Source of the DNA: Pseudomonadota bacterium
GTDB taxonomy: Bacteria; Pseudomonadota; Gammaproteobacteria; Xanthomonadales; Xanthomonadaceae
NCBI GenBank assembly: GCA_023453655.1
Contig: JAEXTE010000215.1
Span: forward strand, 1 to 8,108
Reading direction: 5' to 3'
DNA: 8,108 nucleotides
Part shown: positions 1 to 5,920 of the stretch, piece after piece
Layout of the letters: every line of letters starts with the position of its first letter
How positions within the stretch are numbered: position 1 is the stretch's first letter
The notes under the pieces: generated by a model
Seen by the model: the letters and a program-made list of their open reading frames with translations, nothing else
Databases searched by the model: none
What the model was told of the DNA's origin: nothing
Made by a program: the position numbers and the translations under genes

Positions 1-591
1 GAGCAGGTCCGCGAAATCGACGTCCAGCGCGTCGCCCAGCGACACCACCTTGGAGAACCCCCCCGAGCGCGACATGCCCCACTCGATCAGGGCCGCGGCG
101 ATCGCGCTCGACTCCGACACCAGCGCCAGTTCGCCCGGCTGCGGCATGCCGGCGGCGATGCTGGCGTTGAGCCCGGCGTGCGGGGAGACGATGCCCAGGC
201 AGTGCGGCCCGAGAATGCGCATGCCGCGCGGGCGCGCGGCGCGTTCGATGCGCGCGTGGAAGTCGTCGCGCCCGGGTCCGAACTCGGCGGTGAGCAGGAC
301 GGCCGCGGCGACGCCGAGCGCGGCGGCCTCCTCGACCAGGGCCGGGACCACGGCCGCCGGCGCGGTGATCACCGCCAGCTCCGGCACCCAGCCCAGCTCG
401 CGCAGGCGGCGCACCGTGGCGATGCCGTCGATCTCGCGATGCCGGGGCGTGACCCAGCCGATGCGGCCGGCATAGCCCGAGGCGCGCAGGTTGCGCATCA
501 CCGCGCGCCCGGCCGAACGCGCGCGCGGGCTGCCGCCCACCACCGCGATGGAGGCGGGCGCAAACACCGAATCCAGGCGCCAAGTGCTCAT
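1..591 (-). CDS. ADP-forming acyl-CoA synthetase / protein acetyltransferase-type protein, N-terminal part
   Basis: Open from ATG at 591 to the left edge (197 codons, no stop), so the gene is cut by the window. Residues 8-100 form a CoA-binding Rossmann domain: a SIAVVGGS loop at 14-21, then an NLRASGYAGRI stretch at 34-44. Residues 127-197 begin a succinyl-CoA-ligase-like domain, with ILGPHCLG (126-133), SESSA (159-163) and VSLGDALDVDFADLL (183-197). This order is known from NDP-forming acetyl-CoA synthetases and from the long Pat/YfiQ-type lysine acetyltransferases, which add a C-terminal GNAT domain. The part that would separate an acyl-CoA ligase from an acetyltransferase is missing. Family members more often have GPN and SQSG where this has GPH and SESS. 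It lies 56 bases after parB with no Shine-Dalgarno; a -10-like box sits just before the ATG. Family call is firm, exact role open. Confidence 0.85.
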   Translation of the reverse strand, partial: MSTWRLDSVFAPASIAVVGGSPRARSAGRAVMRNLRASGYAGRIGWVTPRHREIDGIATVRRLRELGWVPELAVITAPAAVVPALVEEAAALGVAAAVLLTAEFGPGRDDFHARIERAARPRGMRILGPHCLGIVSPHAGLNASIAAGMPQPGELALVSESSAIAAALIEWGMSRSGGFSKVVSLGDALDVDFADLL

Positions 592-598
592 GCGGCAC

Positions 599-604
599 AG
601 TATC
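599..604 (-). promoter_or_regulatory. -10-like box placed for a leaderless transcript
   Basis: On the minus strand GATACT (4 of 6 to TATAAT) lies 7 bases before the ATG of the acyl-CoA synthetase gene, so transcription would begin at or next to the A of the start codon. No Shine-Dalgarno is present. A 10-bp palindrome, ATCGCGCGAT (602-611), overlaps the box. I see no convincing -35. Inference from spacing only; read-through from parB is the alternative. Confidence 0.3.
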
Positions 605-647
605 GCGCGATGCGGTGGCGGCCGCGTGGGCGCCGCAGGCTGCGAGG

Positions 648-1568
648 TCAGCGGCCCTGGCGGTTGCGCAGCCGCTCCAGCACGCCGTCCAGCGCGTCGA
701 GGTTGGCGTAGTGGATCACCAGCTTGCCCTTGTTGGCGCGGCCGTTGTGGATGCTGACCTTGGCGCCCAGCGATTCGGACAGCTCGTTCTCCAGCGTGGC
801 GATGTCCGGCGGCACCGGCGCCCTGGCCGAGGTCTTCTTCTTCGGCGAGCCGGGCACCTTGCCGGCGGCGAACTGCGCCGCGCGGTGTTCCACCTCGCGC
901 ACCGACCAGCCGTGTTCGGCGGCATCGTTGGCCAGCTTGACCGCCAGCTCCGGGGCCAGGGTCAGCAGCGCGCGCGCATGGCCCATCTCCAGTCGCCGCC
1001 CCTCGACCAGGGCGCGGATCTGCGCCGGCAGTTCCAGCAGGCGCAGCAGGTTGGACACCGCGGCGCGCGAACGGCCCACCGCCTCGGCGGCGGCGGCGTG
1101 GGTGAGGTCGAACTCGTCGATCAGGCGCTGCAGGGCCTGCGCCTCCTCGAGCGGGTTGAGGTCCTCGCGCTGGATGTTCTCGATCAGCGCCATCGCCACG
1201 ACGGTGCGGTCGTCGACCTCGCGCACCACCACCGGTACCTCGGCCAGGCCGGCTTCCTTCGAGGCGCGCCAGCGGCGCTCGCCGGCGATGATCTCGTAGG
1301 TGCGGTCGGGCAGGGCCCGCACCACGATCGGCTGGATCACGCCCTGGGCCTTGATCGACTCGGCCAGTTCGGTGAGCTTGGCCGCGTCCCACTGCCGGCG
1401 CGGCTGGTACTTGCCCGAGCGCAGCGCGTCGACCGGCAGGCTGCGCAGCGCGTCCTCCGGCGCGGCCTCGAGGCGGGGGGCTTCCGCGGCGGCCTTCGGC
1501 CCGAGCAGGGCCTCCAGGCCACGGCCGAGGCCGCGCTTCTTCGCGGGCGCGGACTTGGCGGTGGTCAT
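648..1568 (-). CDS. parB: ParB chromosome-partitioning CTPase / DNA-binding protein
   Basis: 306 residues, normal for chromosomal ParB. Members of the family bind parS, use CTP to close into sliding clamps and work with ParA to segregate the origin region. Visible parts: basic KRGLGRGL start (11-18), YQPRR (54-58), GERRWRA CTP-binding box (96-102), ENIQREDLNPLEEA box (130-143), helix-turn-helix around 157-181, a Lys/Pro-rich linker (about 238-255) and a C-terminal dimerisation domain (256-306). The start is ATG 1568, preceded by GGAG (1577-1580) with 8-base spacing; the frame is open further upstream but only as out-of-frame parA sequence. The ATG overlaps the parA stop as ATGA, so translation is probably coupled. 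No parS-like site is in the window. Confidence 0.97.
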   Translation of the reverse strand: MTTAKSAPAKKRGLGRGLEALLGPKAAAEAPRLEAAPEDALRSLPVDALRSGKYQPRRQWDAAKLTELAESIKAQGVIQPIVVRALPDRTYEIIAGERRWRASKEAGLAEVPVVVREVDDRTVVAMALIENIQREDLNPLEEAQALQRLIDEFDLTHAAAAEAVGRSRAAVSNLLRLLELPAQIRALVEGRRLEMGHARALLTLAPELAVKLANDAAEHGWSVREVEHRAAQFAAGKVPGSPKKKTSARAPVPPDIATLENELSESLGAKVSIHNGRANKGKLVIHYANLDALDGVLERLRNRQGR

Positions 1569-2389
1569 GCCGGGGTCTCCGTCACGTTGGCTTCCTTCTG
1601 CTGGGGTTCGCGTGCGGCCTGCTCGCGCTCGCGGCGGCGACGCTCCACCTCCCCGGCCAGGCCGAGGTAGGCGATGCCGCCGCGCGAGGCGCGGTCGTAG
1701 CCGATGATGCTCTGGCCGTGGCTGGGCGCCTCGGCCAGGCGCACGTTGCGCGGCACGATGGTGCGGAACACCTTGTCGCCGAAATGCTCGACCAGTTCGG
1801 CCGAGACCGCGTTGGCCAGGTTGTTGCGCACGTCGAACATGGTGCGCAGCACGCCTTCGATTTCCAGGCCCGGGTTGAGCTGCGCCTTGAGCGCGTCGAT
1901 GGTCTGCAGCAGCGCGGTCAGGCCCTCGAGCGCGTAGTACTCGCACTGCATCGGCACCAGCACGCTGTCGGCGGCGGTGAGCGCGTTGAGGGTGAGCAGC
2001 GACAGCGCCGGCGGGCAGTCGATGACGATGTAGTCGTAGCGCGGGCGCAGCGGCTCGAGCGCGCGCTTGAGGCGCTGTTCGCGGCCGGCCTCGTCCATCA
2101 GCTCGATCTCGGCCGCGGTCAGGTCGGTGTTGCCCGGCAGCAGGTCGTAGCCCTCGGCCGTCTCCATCAGCGCGTCCTCGGCGTGCACTTCCTCGAGCAG
2201 CACGTCGCAGGTGGACGCGGGCAGGTCGCGCTTGTCGATGCCGCTGCCCATGGTGGCGTTGCCCTGGGCGTCGAGATCGATCAGCAGCACCCGCTTCGGA
2301 ATGGCGGCGAGCGCGGCGGCCAGGTTGACGGCGGTGGTGGTCTTGCCGACGCCGCCCTTCTGGTTGGCGATGGCGATGATGCGGGCCAT
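1565..2389 (-). CDS. parA: ParA (Soj-type) chromosome-partitioning ATPase
   Basis: 274 residues, full length. ParA binds DNA nonspecifically as an ATP dimer on the nucleoid and is released by ParB, which moves the origin. The sequence has the deviant Walker A KGGVGKTTT (11-19, signature lysine K11 and K16), the LIDLDAQGN motif (36-44) and Walker B IVIDCPP (121-127). The C-terminal 25-30 residues are highly charged (RRRERE) and probably disordered. First gene of a parA-parB operon, 140 bases after rsmG. The start ATG at 2389 directly precedes the family-typical MARIIAIANQKGG sequence. Upstream there is only AAAAGG, 11 bases away, a weak ribosome site. A -10-like box and an inverted repeat in the gap suggest its own promoter. 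Confidence 0.97.
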   Translation of the reverse strand: MARIIAIANQKGGVGKTTTAVNLAAALAAIPKRVLLIDLDAQGNATMGSGIDKRDLPASTCDVLLEEVHAEDALMETAEGYDLLPGNTDLTAAEIELMDEAGREQRLKRALEPLRPRYDYIVIDCPPALSLLTLNALTAADSVLVPMQCEYYALEGLTALLQTIDALKAQLNPGLEIEGVLRTMFDVRNNLANAVSAELVEHFGDKVFRTIVPRNVRLAEAPSHGQSIIGYDRASRGGIAYLGLAGEVERRRREREQAAREPQQKEANVTETPA

Positions 2390-2448
2390 GGGTCCGGGAG
2401 CCTTTTGTAGCGGCGGAGGTTGGCCGCAGGGCGCGGCCCGGACAGGGG

Positions 2449-2454
2449 ATTATG
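2449..2454 (-). promoter_or_regulatory. Candidate parAB promoter (-10 box)
   Basis: Minus-strand CATAAT matches TATAAT at 5 of 6 positions, 59 bases before the parA ATG, giving a leader of roughly 50 bases. The 17-base-spaced -35 position (2472-2477) reads AAGCCG, which is poor, and it lies inside the inverted repeat. An activator-dependent or repressed promoter would fit; this is inference. Confidence 0.45.
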
Positions 2455-2464
2455 CCGCGCCTTC

Positions 2465-2496
2465 GCCCGATCGGCTTGGATCATGGCCGATCGGGC
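2465..2496. repeat. Perfect 11-bp inverted repeat upstream of parA
   Basis: Arms GCCCGATCGGC (2465-2475) and GCCGATCGGGC (2486-2496) pair without mismatch across a 10-base spacer. Each arm contains the self-palindrome CCGATCGG (2467-2474 and 2487-2494), so the element is also two copies of one palindrome with centres exactly 20 bp apart. It ends 10 bases upstream of the parAB -10-like box and covers the expected -35. It could be an operator, or a hairpin ending rsmG transcription; no U-tract follows on the minus strand, which argues against an intrinsic terminator. Confidence 0.7.
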
Positions 2497-2512
2497 CGGT
2501 CGAGGCGCGATC
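2469..2512. repeat. Four GATC sites on a 10-bp grid
   Basis: GATC occurs at 2469, 2479, 2489 and 2509, i.e. spacings of 10, 10 and 20 bp. All face the same side of the helix. They lie inside and beside the inverted repeat in the rsmG-parA gap. The sequence is directly visible; any link to adenine methylation or protein binding is inference. Confidence 0.6.
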
Positions 2513-2529
2513 CGGCCCGTCCATCGCCC

Positions 2530-3168
2530 TCAGCCGGCGCGTTCGACCACCACCAGATGGCGCTCGGCAGCCAGACCGGGCACCTGCAGGGGATGCACCG
2601 CCTGCAGCCGCCAGCCGGCCGGCAGGGCCGCGATCTCCTCGTCCGGGCGAACGCCCTTCATCGCCAGCAGGCGGCCGGCGGGACCTGGCAGGTGGCCGCC
2701 GACGGCGAGGATCTCCGGCAGGGTGGCCAGCGCGCGCGCGGTGATCGCGTCGTAGGCGCCGGGCTCGTCCAGCGCCTCGGCGCGGCGCTCGGCGACGCGC
2801 GCGTTGCGCAGGCCGAGGCTGCGGACGGCTTCGCGCAGGAACCGCGCCTTCTTGCCGGCCGACTCGACCAGGGTCACCTGCAGCTGCGGGCGCGCCAGCG
2901 CCAGCGGAATGCCGGGCAGGCCGGGGCCGGTGCCCAGGTCGGCCAGGGTGGCGATGCCGTCCAGGTAGGGATGCATCGCCAGCGAGTCGAGCAGGTGCAG
3001 GACCACCATCTGCTTCGGATCGCGGATGGCGGTGAGGTTGTAGGTGGCGTTCCAGCGCTGCAGCAGGGCCAGGTAGTCGAGCAGCGGCCGGGCCAGTTCC
3101 GGGGCCAGGCCGAGCGTTTCGAGGCCGGCGTCGAGGTCGGCGCGCAGGGCGGGATCGGTGTCGGTCAT
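2530..3168 (-). CDS. rsmG: 16S rRNA (guanine527-N7)-methyltransferase RsmG
   Basis: 212 residues, the usual RsmG (GidB) length. The enzyme methylates N7 of G527 (E. coli numbering) in 16S rRNA using S-adenosylmethionine; its loss gives low-level streptomycin resistance in several bacteria. Visible: [12 protein letters not shown] (39-50), HLLDSL (58-63), SAM-binding [14 protein letters not shown] (77-90), [11 protein letters not shown] (101-111), ARAL (144-147) and KG (171-172). The frame stays open upstream to a TTG at 3213, but ATG 3168 gives the family's normal N terminus. No Shine-Dalgarno; TACAAT lies 6 bases before the ATG. It is followed by parA, the common rsmG-parA-parB order. Confidence 0.96.
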   Translation of the reverse strand: MTDTDPALRADLDAGLETLGLAPELARPLLDYLALLQRWNATYNLTAIRDPKQMVVLHLLDSLAMHPYLDGIATLADLGTGPGLPGIPLALARPQLQVTLVESAGKKARFLREAVRSLGLRNARVAERRAEALDEPGAYDAITARALATLPEILAVGGHLPGPAGRLLAMKGVRPDEEIAALPAGWRLQAVHPLQVPGLAAERHLVVVERAG

Positions 3169-3174
3169 GGCGTC

Positions 3175-3180
3175 ATTGTA
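3175..3180 (-). promoter_or_regulatory. -10 box directly upstream of rsmG, leaderless candidate
   Basis: Minus-strand TACAAT (5 of 6 to TATAAT) is separated from the rsmG ATG by 6 bases, which would put the first transcribed base at or beside the A of the ATG. No ribosome site is present. The -35 position has no good match. Spacing supports leaderless initiation, as known for part of the mRNAs in xanthomonads; not proven here. Confidence 0.45.
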
Positions 3181-3216
3181 GGCAGCCGCGGCGCCTGCAC
3201 GGCGGGTGCGCAAGCG

Positions 3217-3831
3217 CTAGCGCGGACAGGCAGCCGCGTCCGCGGGCCAGCGCCGCCAGGCCAGCGTGGCGAGGTAACCGGGGCCGGGACTGAAGGCGTG
3301 CAGCCGCCAGTCCGCGGGTGCGCCCAGCGCCGGATCGCAGGCGCTCAGCCGCCAGCCTTCGCCGTCGGGCGTGAACTCCAGCCGCTCCAGGCCGAAGGCG
3401 ATCCCGCGGCCGTGCGCCTTGAGCACCGCCTCCTTGGCGCACCACAGCCGCACGAACCAGCGCTCGGCCAGGTCGTGCGGCAGCTCCGCCAGCGCCTGGG
3501 CCTCGCCCGGAGTGAAGAAGCGCCGGGCCAGGGTCATCGCATTGGGCCGCGGCCGCAGCCATTCGATGTCGGCCCCGATGCGCGCGCCGCGCGCCAGCGC
3601 CACCAGCAGGCGCTCGCCGCTGTGGCTCCAGTTGGCGTCGCAGCCGCCATGCCCGGGGTCCAGGTGCGGTCGCCCGTGCGCATCGCGCTCCAGGCCCAGC
3701 GCGGCCTCCGGGACGGCCAGCGCCTGCGACAGCCAGCGCCGCGCCTGCGGCTCGGCCGGTTCGCCGCGGCGGTAGGGAAACCACGCGCAACGCACCGGAC
3801 CGACGGCGAGGCTGTGCTCGGAACTGGACAT
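3217..3831 (-). CDS. 4'-phosphopantetheinyl transferase, Sfp/HetI type
   Basis: 204 residues, a little shorter than Sfp. The family moves 4'-phosphopantetheine from CoA to a serine of carrier proteins. Motifs in order: GRPHL (53-57), NWSHSGE (67-73), metal-binding GADIE (86-90, D88 and E90) and WCAKEAVLKAHGRG (120-133; E124 and K128 are the usual catalytic/metal positions). All key residues are present, so it should be active. It diverges from an AMP-binding acyl/aryl ligase, suggesting that it primes the carrier protein of the same polyene or pigment pathway, as HetI-type enzymes do in Xanthomonas; that link is inference. AAGGA lies 14 bases before the ATG, a poor ribosome site. The stop lies inside a 10-bp palindrome (3214-3223), 48 bases before rsmG. 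Confidence 0.92.
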   Translation of the reverse strand: MSSSEHSLAVGPVRCAWFPYRRGEPAEPQARRWLSQALAVPEAALGLERDAHGRPHLDPGHGGCDANWSHSGERLLVALARGARIGADIEWLRPRPNAMTLARRFFTPGEAQALAELPHDLAERWFVRLWCAKEAVLKAHGRGIAFGLERLEFTPDGEGWRLSACDPALGAPADWRLHAFSPGPGYLATLAWRRWPADAAACPR

Positions 3832-3857
3832 CGGCGCGGCGCGGATCCTTCGTCGTA

Positions 3858-3869
3858 CTGGCGCGCCAG
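3858..3869. promoter_or_regulatory. 12-bp palindrome in the divergent intergenic region
   Basis: CTGGCGCGCCAG is a perfect palindrome in the 86-base gap between the start of the phosphopantetheinyl transferase and the AMP ligase. It sits 3 bases before a weak -10-like TAAGCT (3872-3877) facing the ligase, so a protein bound there would affect the ligase promoter and perhaps both genes. GC-rich palindromes arise easily in this genome, hence low confidence in function. Confidence 0.35.
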
Positions 3870-3917
3870 CGTAAGCTAGCCGGCGTGGCGGCGCGAACGG
3901 ACCGCCGGTCGGGACGC

Positions 3918-5306
3918 ATGTCGGCAGTCATCCAGCACAGCACGCAACAGTCGCCCGCCGCATCGGCTGCGCTGCCTTCGGGCGCGCCGGCGGGGCGCTT
4001 TTCCTTCGATGGCACCGGCGCCACCACGCGCGCGCAGTTCGCGGCCCACGTGCGCGCGCTGGCCGCGCGCCTGCCCGAGGCCGCGCACGCGGTGAACCTG
4101 TGCGAGGACCGCTACCGCTTCCTGGTGGCGTTCTGCGCGGTGGCCGTGCGCGGCCAGTCCAACCTGCTGCCGCCCAGCCGCACGCGCGCGGCGATCGACG
4201 AGGTCCGCGCGCAGTATCCGGACAGCTACTGCATCGGCGATGGCGATGCCTGCGGCTGCGACGCCGGGCTGCGCCCCGAGGGCCATTTCGTCGCCCTGCC
4301 GCATGAGCTGCCGGCGCTGGAGGGCGCGCCGCTGCATGTCGACGATGCGGCGGTGGTCGCGATCGGGTTCACCTCGGGCAGCACCGGCAAGCCCTCGGCC
4401 AACGCGAAGACGCTGGGATCGTTCCGCACCAGCACCGCGCAGAACCTGGCGGCGCTGGCCAGCCTGTGGCCCGAGGCATGCCTGCCGGACGTGGTGGCCA
4501 CCGTGCCGCCGCAGCACATGTACGGCGTCGAGCTGTCGGTGATGCTGCCGCTGCTCGGCGGCGGCGCCGTGCACCGCGGGCGCCCGTTCTTCCCCGACGA
4601 CATCGCGCGCGCGCTGGCCGAGGCGTCGACGCCCCGCCTGCTGGTGAGCACGCCGGTGCACCTGCGCGCGCTGCTCGAATCGGGCGTCGCGCTGCCGCCG
4701 CTGGCCGGCATCGTCACCGCGACCGCACCGCTGCCGGCCGAACTCGCGGCCGAGGCCGAAGCGCGCTTCGGCTGCGAGGTGCGCGAGACCTTCGGGTCGA
4801 CCGAGACCTGCATCTTCGCCTCCCGCCGCACCGCGCGGGAAATCGCCTGGACGCCGTACCCGGGCGTGCGCCTGCAGCCCCGGCCCGACGGGACCCTGGT
4901 GTCGGCGCCGCACCTGGCACAGCCGGTGCTGCTGGCCGACCTGTTCGGACTGCAGGACGACGGCCGCTTCGTCCTGCACGGCCGCCAGGCCGACCTGCTC
5001 GAGATCGCGGGCAAGCGCGCGTCGCTGGCCGACCTGACCCGCCGCCTGCTGGCGATCCCGGGCGTGCGCGACGGCGCGATGGTCCAGCTCGATGCGCAAG
5101 CCGGCGGCGTGCGCCGCATCGCCGCGCTGTTCGTGGGCGATGGCATCGACGAACGCGACGTGCGCGAGGCGCTGCGCCGCAGCGTCGACCCGGTGTTCCT
5201 GCCGCGCCCGCTACGCCGCGTGCAGGCGCTGCCTCGCAACGAGACCGGCAAGCTGCCGCGCGAAGCACTGCTGCGGATGCTGCAGGGCAGCGACGCCGCG
5301 TCCTGA
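3918..5306 (+). CDS. AMP-binding acyl/aryl-ACP ligase (xanthomonadin/aryl-polyene XanA2-like)
   Basis: 462 residues from ATG 3918, short for the ANL superfamily (often 500-550). These enzymes adenylate a carboxylic acid and pass it to CoA or a carrier protein. Visible: P-loop FTSGSTGKPS (151-160), ATVPPQHMYG (194-203), TFGSTE (291-296), the D341 region with HGR (354-356) and K366, and C-terminal NETGKLPRE with K445 as the expected catalytic lysine. Overall it resembles the ligases that load an aryl starter such as 3-hydroxybenzoate onto the ACP in xanthomonadin and aryl-polyene pathways; the substrate is inferred. The neighbouring phosphopantetheinyl transferase fits this. No ACP, ketosynthase or dehydratase lies nearby. 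An in-frame GTG at 3885, 7 bases after TAAGCT, is an alternative leaderless start adding 11 residues. Confidence 0.85.
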   Translation: MSAVIQHSTQQSPAASAALPSGAPAGRFSFDGTGATTRAQFAAHVRALAARLPEAAHAVNLCEDRYRFLVAFCAVAVRGQSNLLPPSRTRAAIDEVRAQYPDSYCIGDGDACGCDAGLRPEGHFVALPHELPALEGAPLHVDDAAVVAIGFTSGSTGKPSANAKTLGSFRTSTAQNLAALASLWPEACLPDVVATVPPQHMYGVELSVMLPLLGGGAVHRGRPFFPDDIARALAEASTPRLLVSTPVHLRALLESGVALPPLAGIVTATAPLPAELAAEAEARFGCEVRETFGSTETCIFASRRTAREIAWTPYPGVRLQPRPDGTLVSAPHLAQPVLLADLFGLQDDGRFVLHGRQADLLEIAGKRASLADLTRRLLAIPGVRDGAMVQLDAQAGGVRRIAALFVGDGIDERDVREALRRSVDPVFLPRPLRRVQALPRNETGKLPREALLRMLQGSDAAS

Positions 5307-5364
5307 GCCCGCGCCAGGCCGCAGCGCCCGCGCGCCGCCGCTTCGAGCGGACTGCAAGCCCGCT

Positions 5365-5382
5365 GCGCAGCCGCTGCTGCGC
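5365..5382 (+). other. Short hairpin after the AMP ligase gene
   Basis: Arms GCGCAGC and GCTGCGC form a perfect 7-bp stem with a CGCT loop, about 60 bases after the ligase stop. No T-run follows, so it is at best a weak or Rho-assisted terminator. Further along the same gap, CACTCC (5421-5426) and GGAGTG (5432-5437) can pair in a 6-bp stem upstream of the next gene. Nothing else is recognised in 5307-5453. Confidence 0.35.
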
Positions 5383-5465
5383 TGACATCGCCGTCACGAT
5401 CCCGCTGCCAGCATGGCGCCCACTCCGAACGGGAGTGCGACCATCAATTCACCGGGAGACAGCGC

Positions 5466-5732
5466 ATGGGCATCATCGTCTGGTTGATCGTCGGCGGCAT
5501 CGTTGGCTGGCTGGCGAGCATCATCATGAGGCGCGACGCGCAGCAGGGCATCCTGCTCAACATCATCGTGGGCATCATCGGCGCCATGATCGGCGGCTGG
5601 CTGATCGGCCCGATGCTCGGTGCCGGTTCGATCAACGACGGCATCACGGTCATGAGCTTCATCGTCTCGCTGATCGGCGCGGTGATCCTGCTCGCGATCG
5701 TCAACCTGTTCCGCCGCGGGAGTGTCCGCTGA
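5466..5732 (+). CDS. GlsB/YeaQ/YmgE-family small inner-membrane protein
   Basis: 88 residues with three hydrophobic helices (about 2-20, 28-50 and 60-83) rich in Gly-x-x-x-Gly spacing (GGIVGWLAS, IIGAMIGGWLIGPMLG). This is the transglycosylase-associated / GlsB-YeaQ-YmgE family, small membrane proteins often induced by stress; the biochemical role is not established. Start ATG 5466 is set by GGGAG (5454-5458) at 7-base spacing. A strong intrinsic terminator follows, so it is transcribed separately from the gene downstream. Positive charges at 22-23 and 83-84 suggest how the helices are oriented. Family call secure, function unknown. Confidence 0.93.
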   Translation: MGIIVWLIVGGIVGWLASIIMRRDAQQGILLNIIVGIIGAMIGGWLIGPMLGAGSINDGITVMSFIVSLIGAVILLAIVNLFRRGSVR

Positions 5733-5760
5733 CGCGACCACGTCATGCATGGACGCGGGA

Positions 5761-5787
5761 AGGCCCGGCTGCGCCGGGCCTTTTTTT
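5761..5787 (+). terminator. Rho-independent terminator after the GlsB-like gene
   Basis: AGGCCCGGC (5761-5769) and GCCGGGCCT (5773-5781) form a perfect 9-bp stem with a TGC loop, running straight into seven T residues (5781-5787). It begins 28 bases after the stop codon and is the clearest terminator in the window. Confidence 0.93.
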
Positions 5788-5878
5788 CGCCCGGGTTTTC
5801 GCCCACGGTTGCCGCCGCCTATGCATCGATGAACGCAAGCCCGCGGACATCCGCGCGTTTCACCCGTGGTTGAAGGCG

Positions 5879-5893
5879 TGGCACCCAGCATGC
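5879..5893 (+). promoter_or_regulatory. Sigma-54-like -24/-12 promoter candidate
   Basis: TGGCACCCAGCATGC fits the pattern TGGCAC(G)-N4-TTGC except for C at the seventh position and A in place of the first T of the -12 element. The invariant GG (5880-5881) and GC (5892-5893) are at the correct 12-base offset. Transcription would start near 5905, leaving about 16 bases with AGGAG before the ATG at 5921. An imperfect palindrome, TTCACCCGTGGTTGAA (5859-5874), lies just upstream. A chance match is possible. Confidence 0.4.
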
Positions 5894-5920
5894 GCACTCC
5901 CCCGATGCAGGAGCCGCACC

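Noticed and set aside
615..2744. Plus-strand open frames opposite parB and parA
   Set aside because: Shadow frames of strongly conserved minus-strand genes, with biased composition and no start signals.
3168..3213. Upstream TTG start (3213) for rsmG adding 15 residues
   Set aside because: The extra residues are Ala/Arg-rich and unlike RsmG N termini. ATG 3168 fits family length and the -10 placement.
3173..4027. 284-codon minus-strand frame across the phosphopantetheinyl transferase
   Set aside because: It is the transferase sequence read in the wrong frame and extends into the divergent promoter and the ligase gene.
3876..5099. Long open frame on the minus strand antisense to the AMP ligase (about 400 codons)
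   Set aside because: Arg/Gly/His-rich low-complexity translation with no family motifs. It lies opposite a gene with intact catalytic motifs and is the usual GC-rich antisense shadow.
5858..5874. TTTCACCCGTGGTTGAA as a possible parS site
   Set aside because: It shares the TTTCAC start but not the rest of the parS consensus (TGTTTCACGTGAAACA), has the wrong spacing and is far from parAB. No true parS is found in the window.
4466..5920. Plus-strand open frame running through the ligase, the GlsB-like gene and the terminator into the PepSY gene
   Set aside because: Only the last 148 codons (from 5921) encode a recognisable signal peptide and domains and have a Shine-Dalgarno. The upstream part is out-of-frame sequence that crosses a strong terminator.
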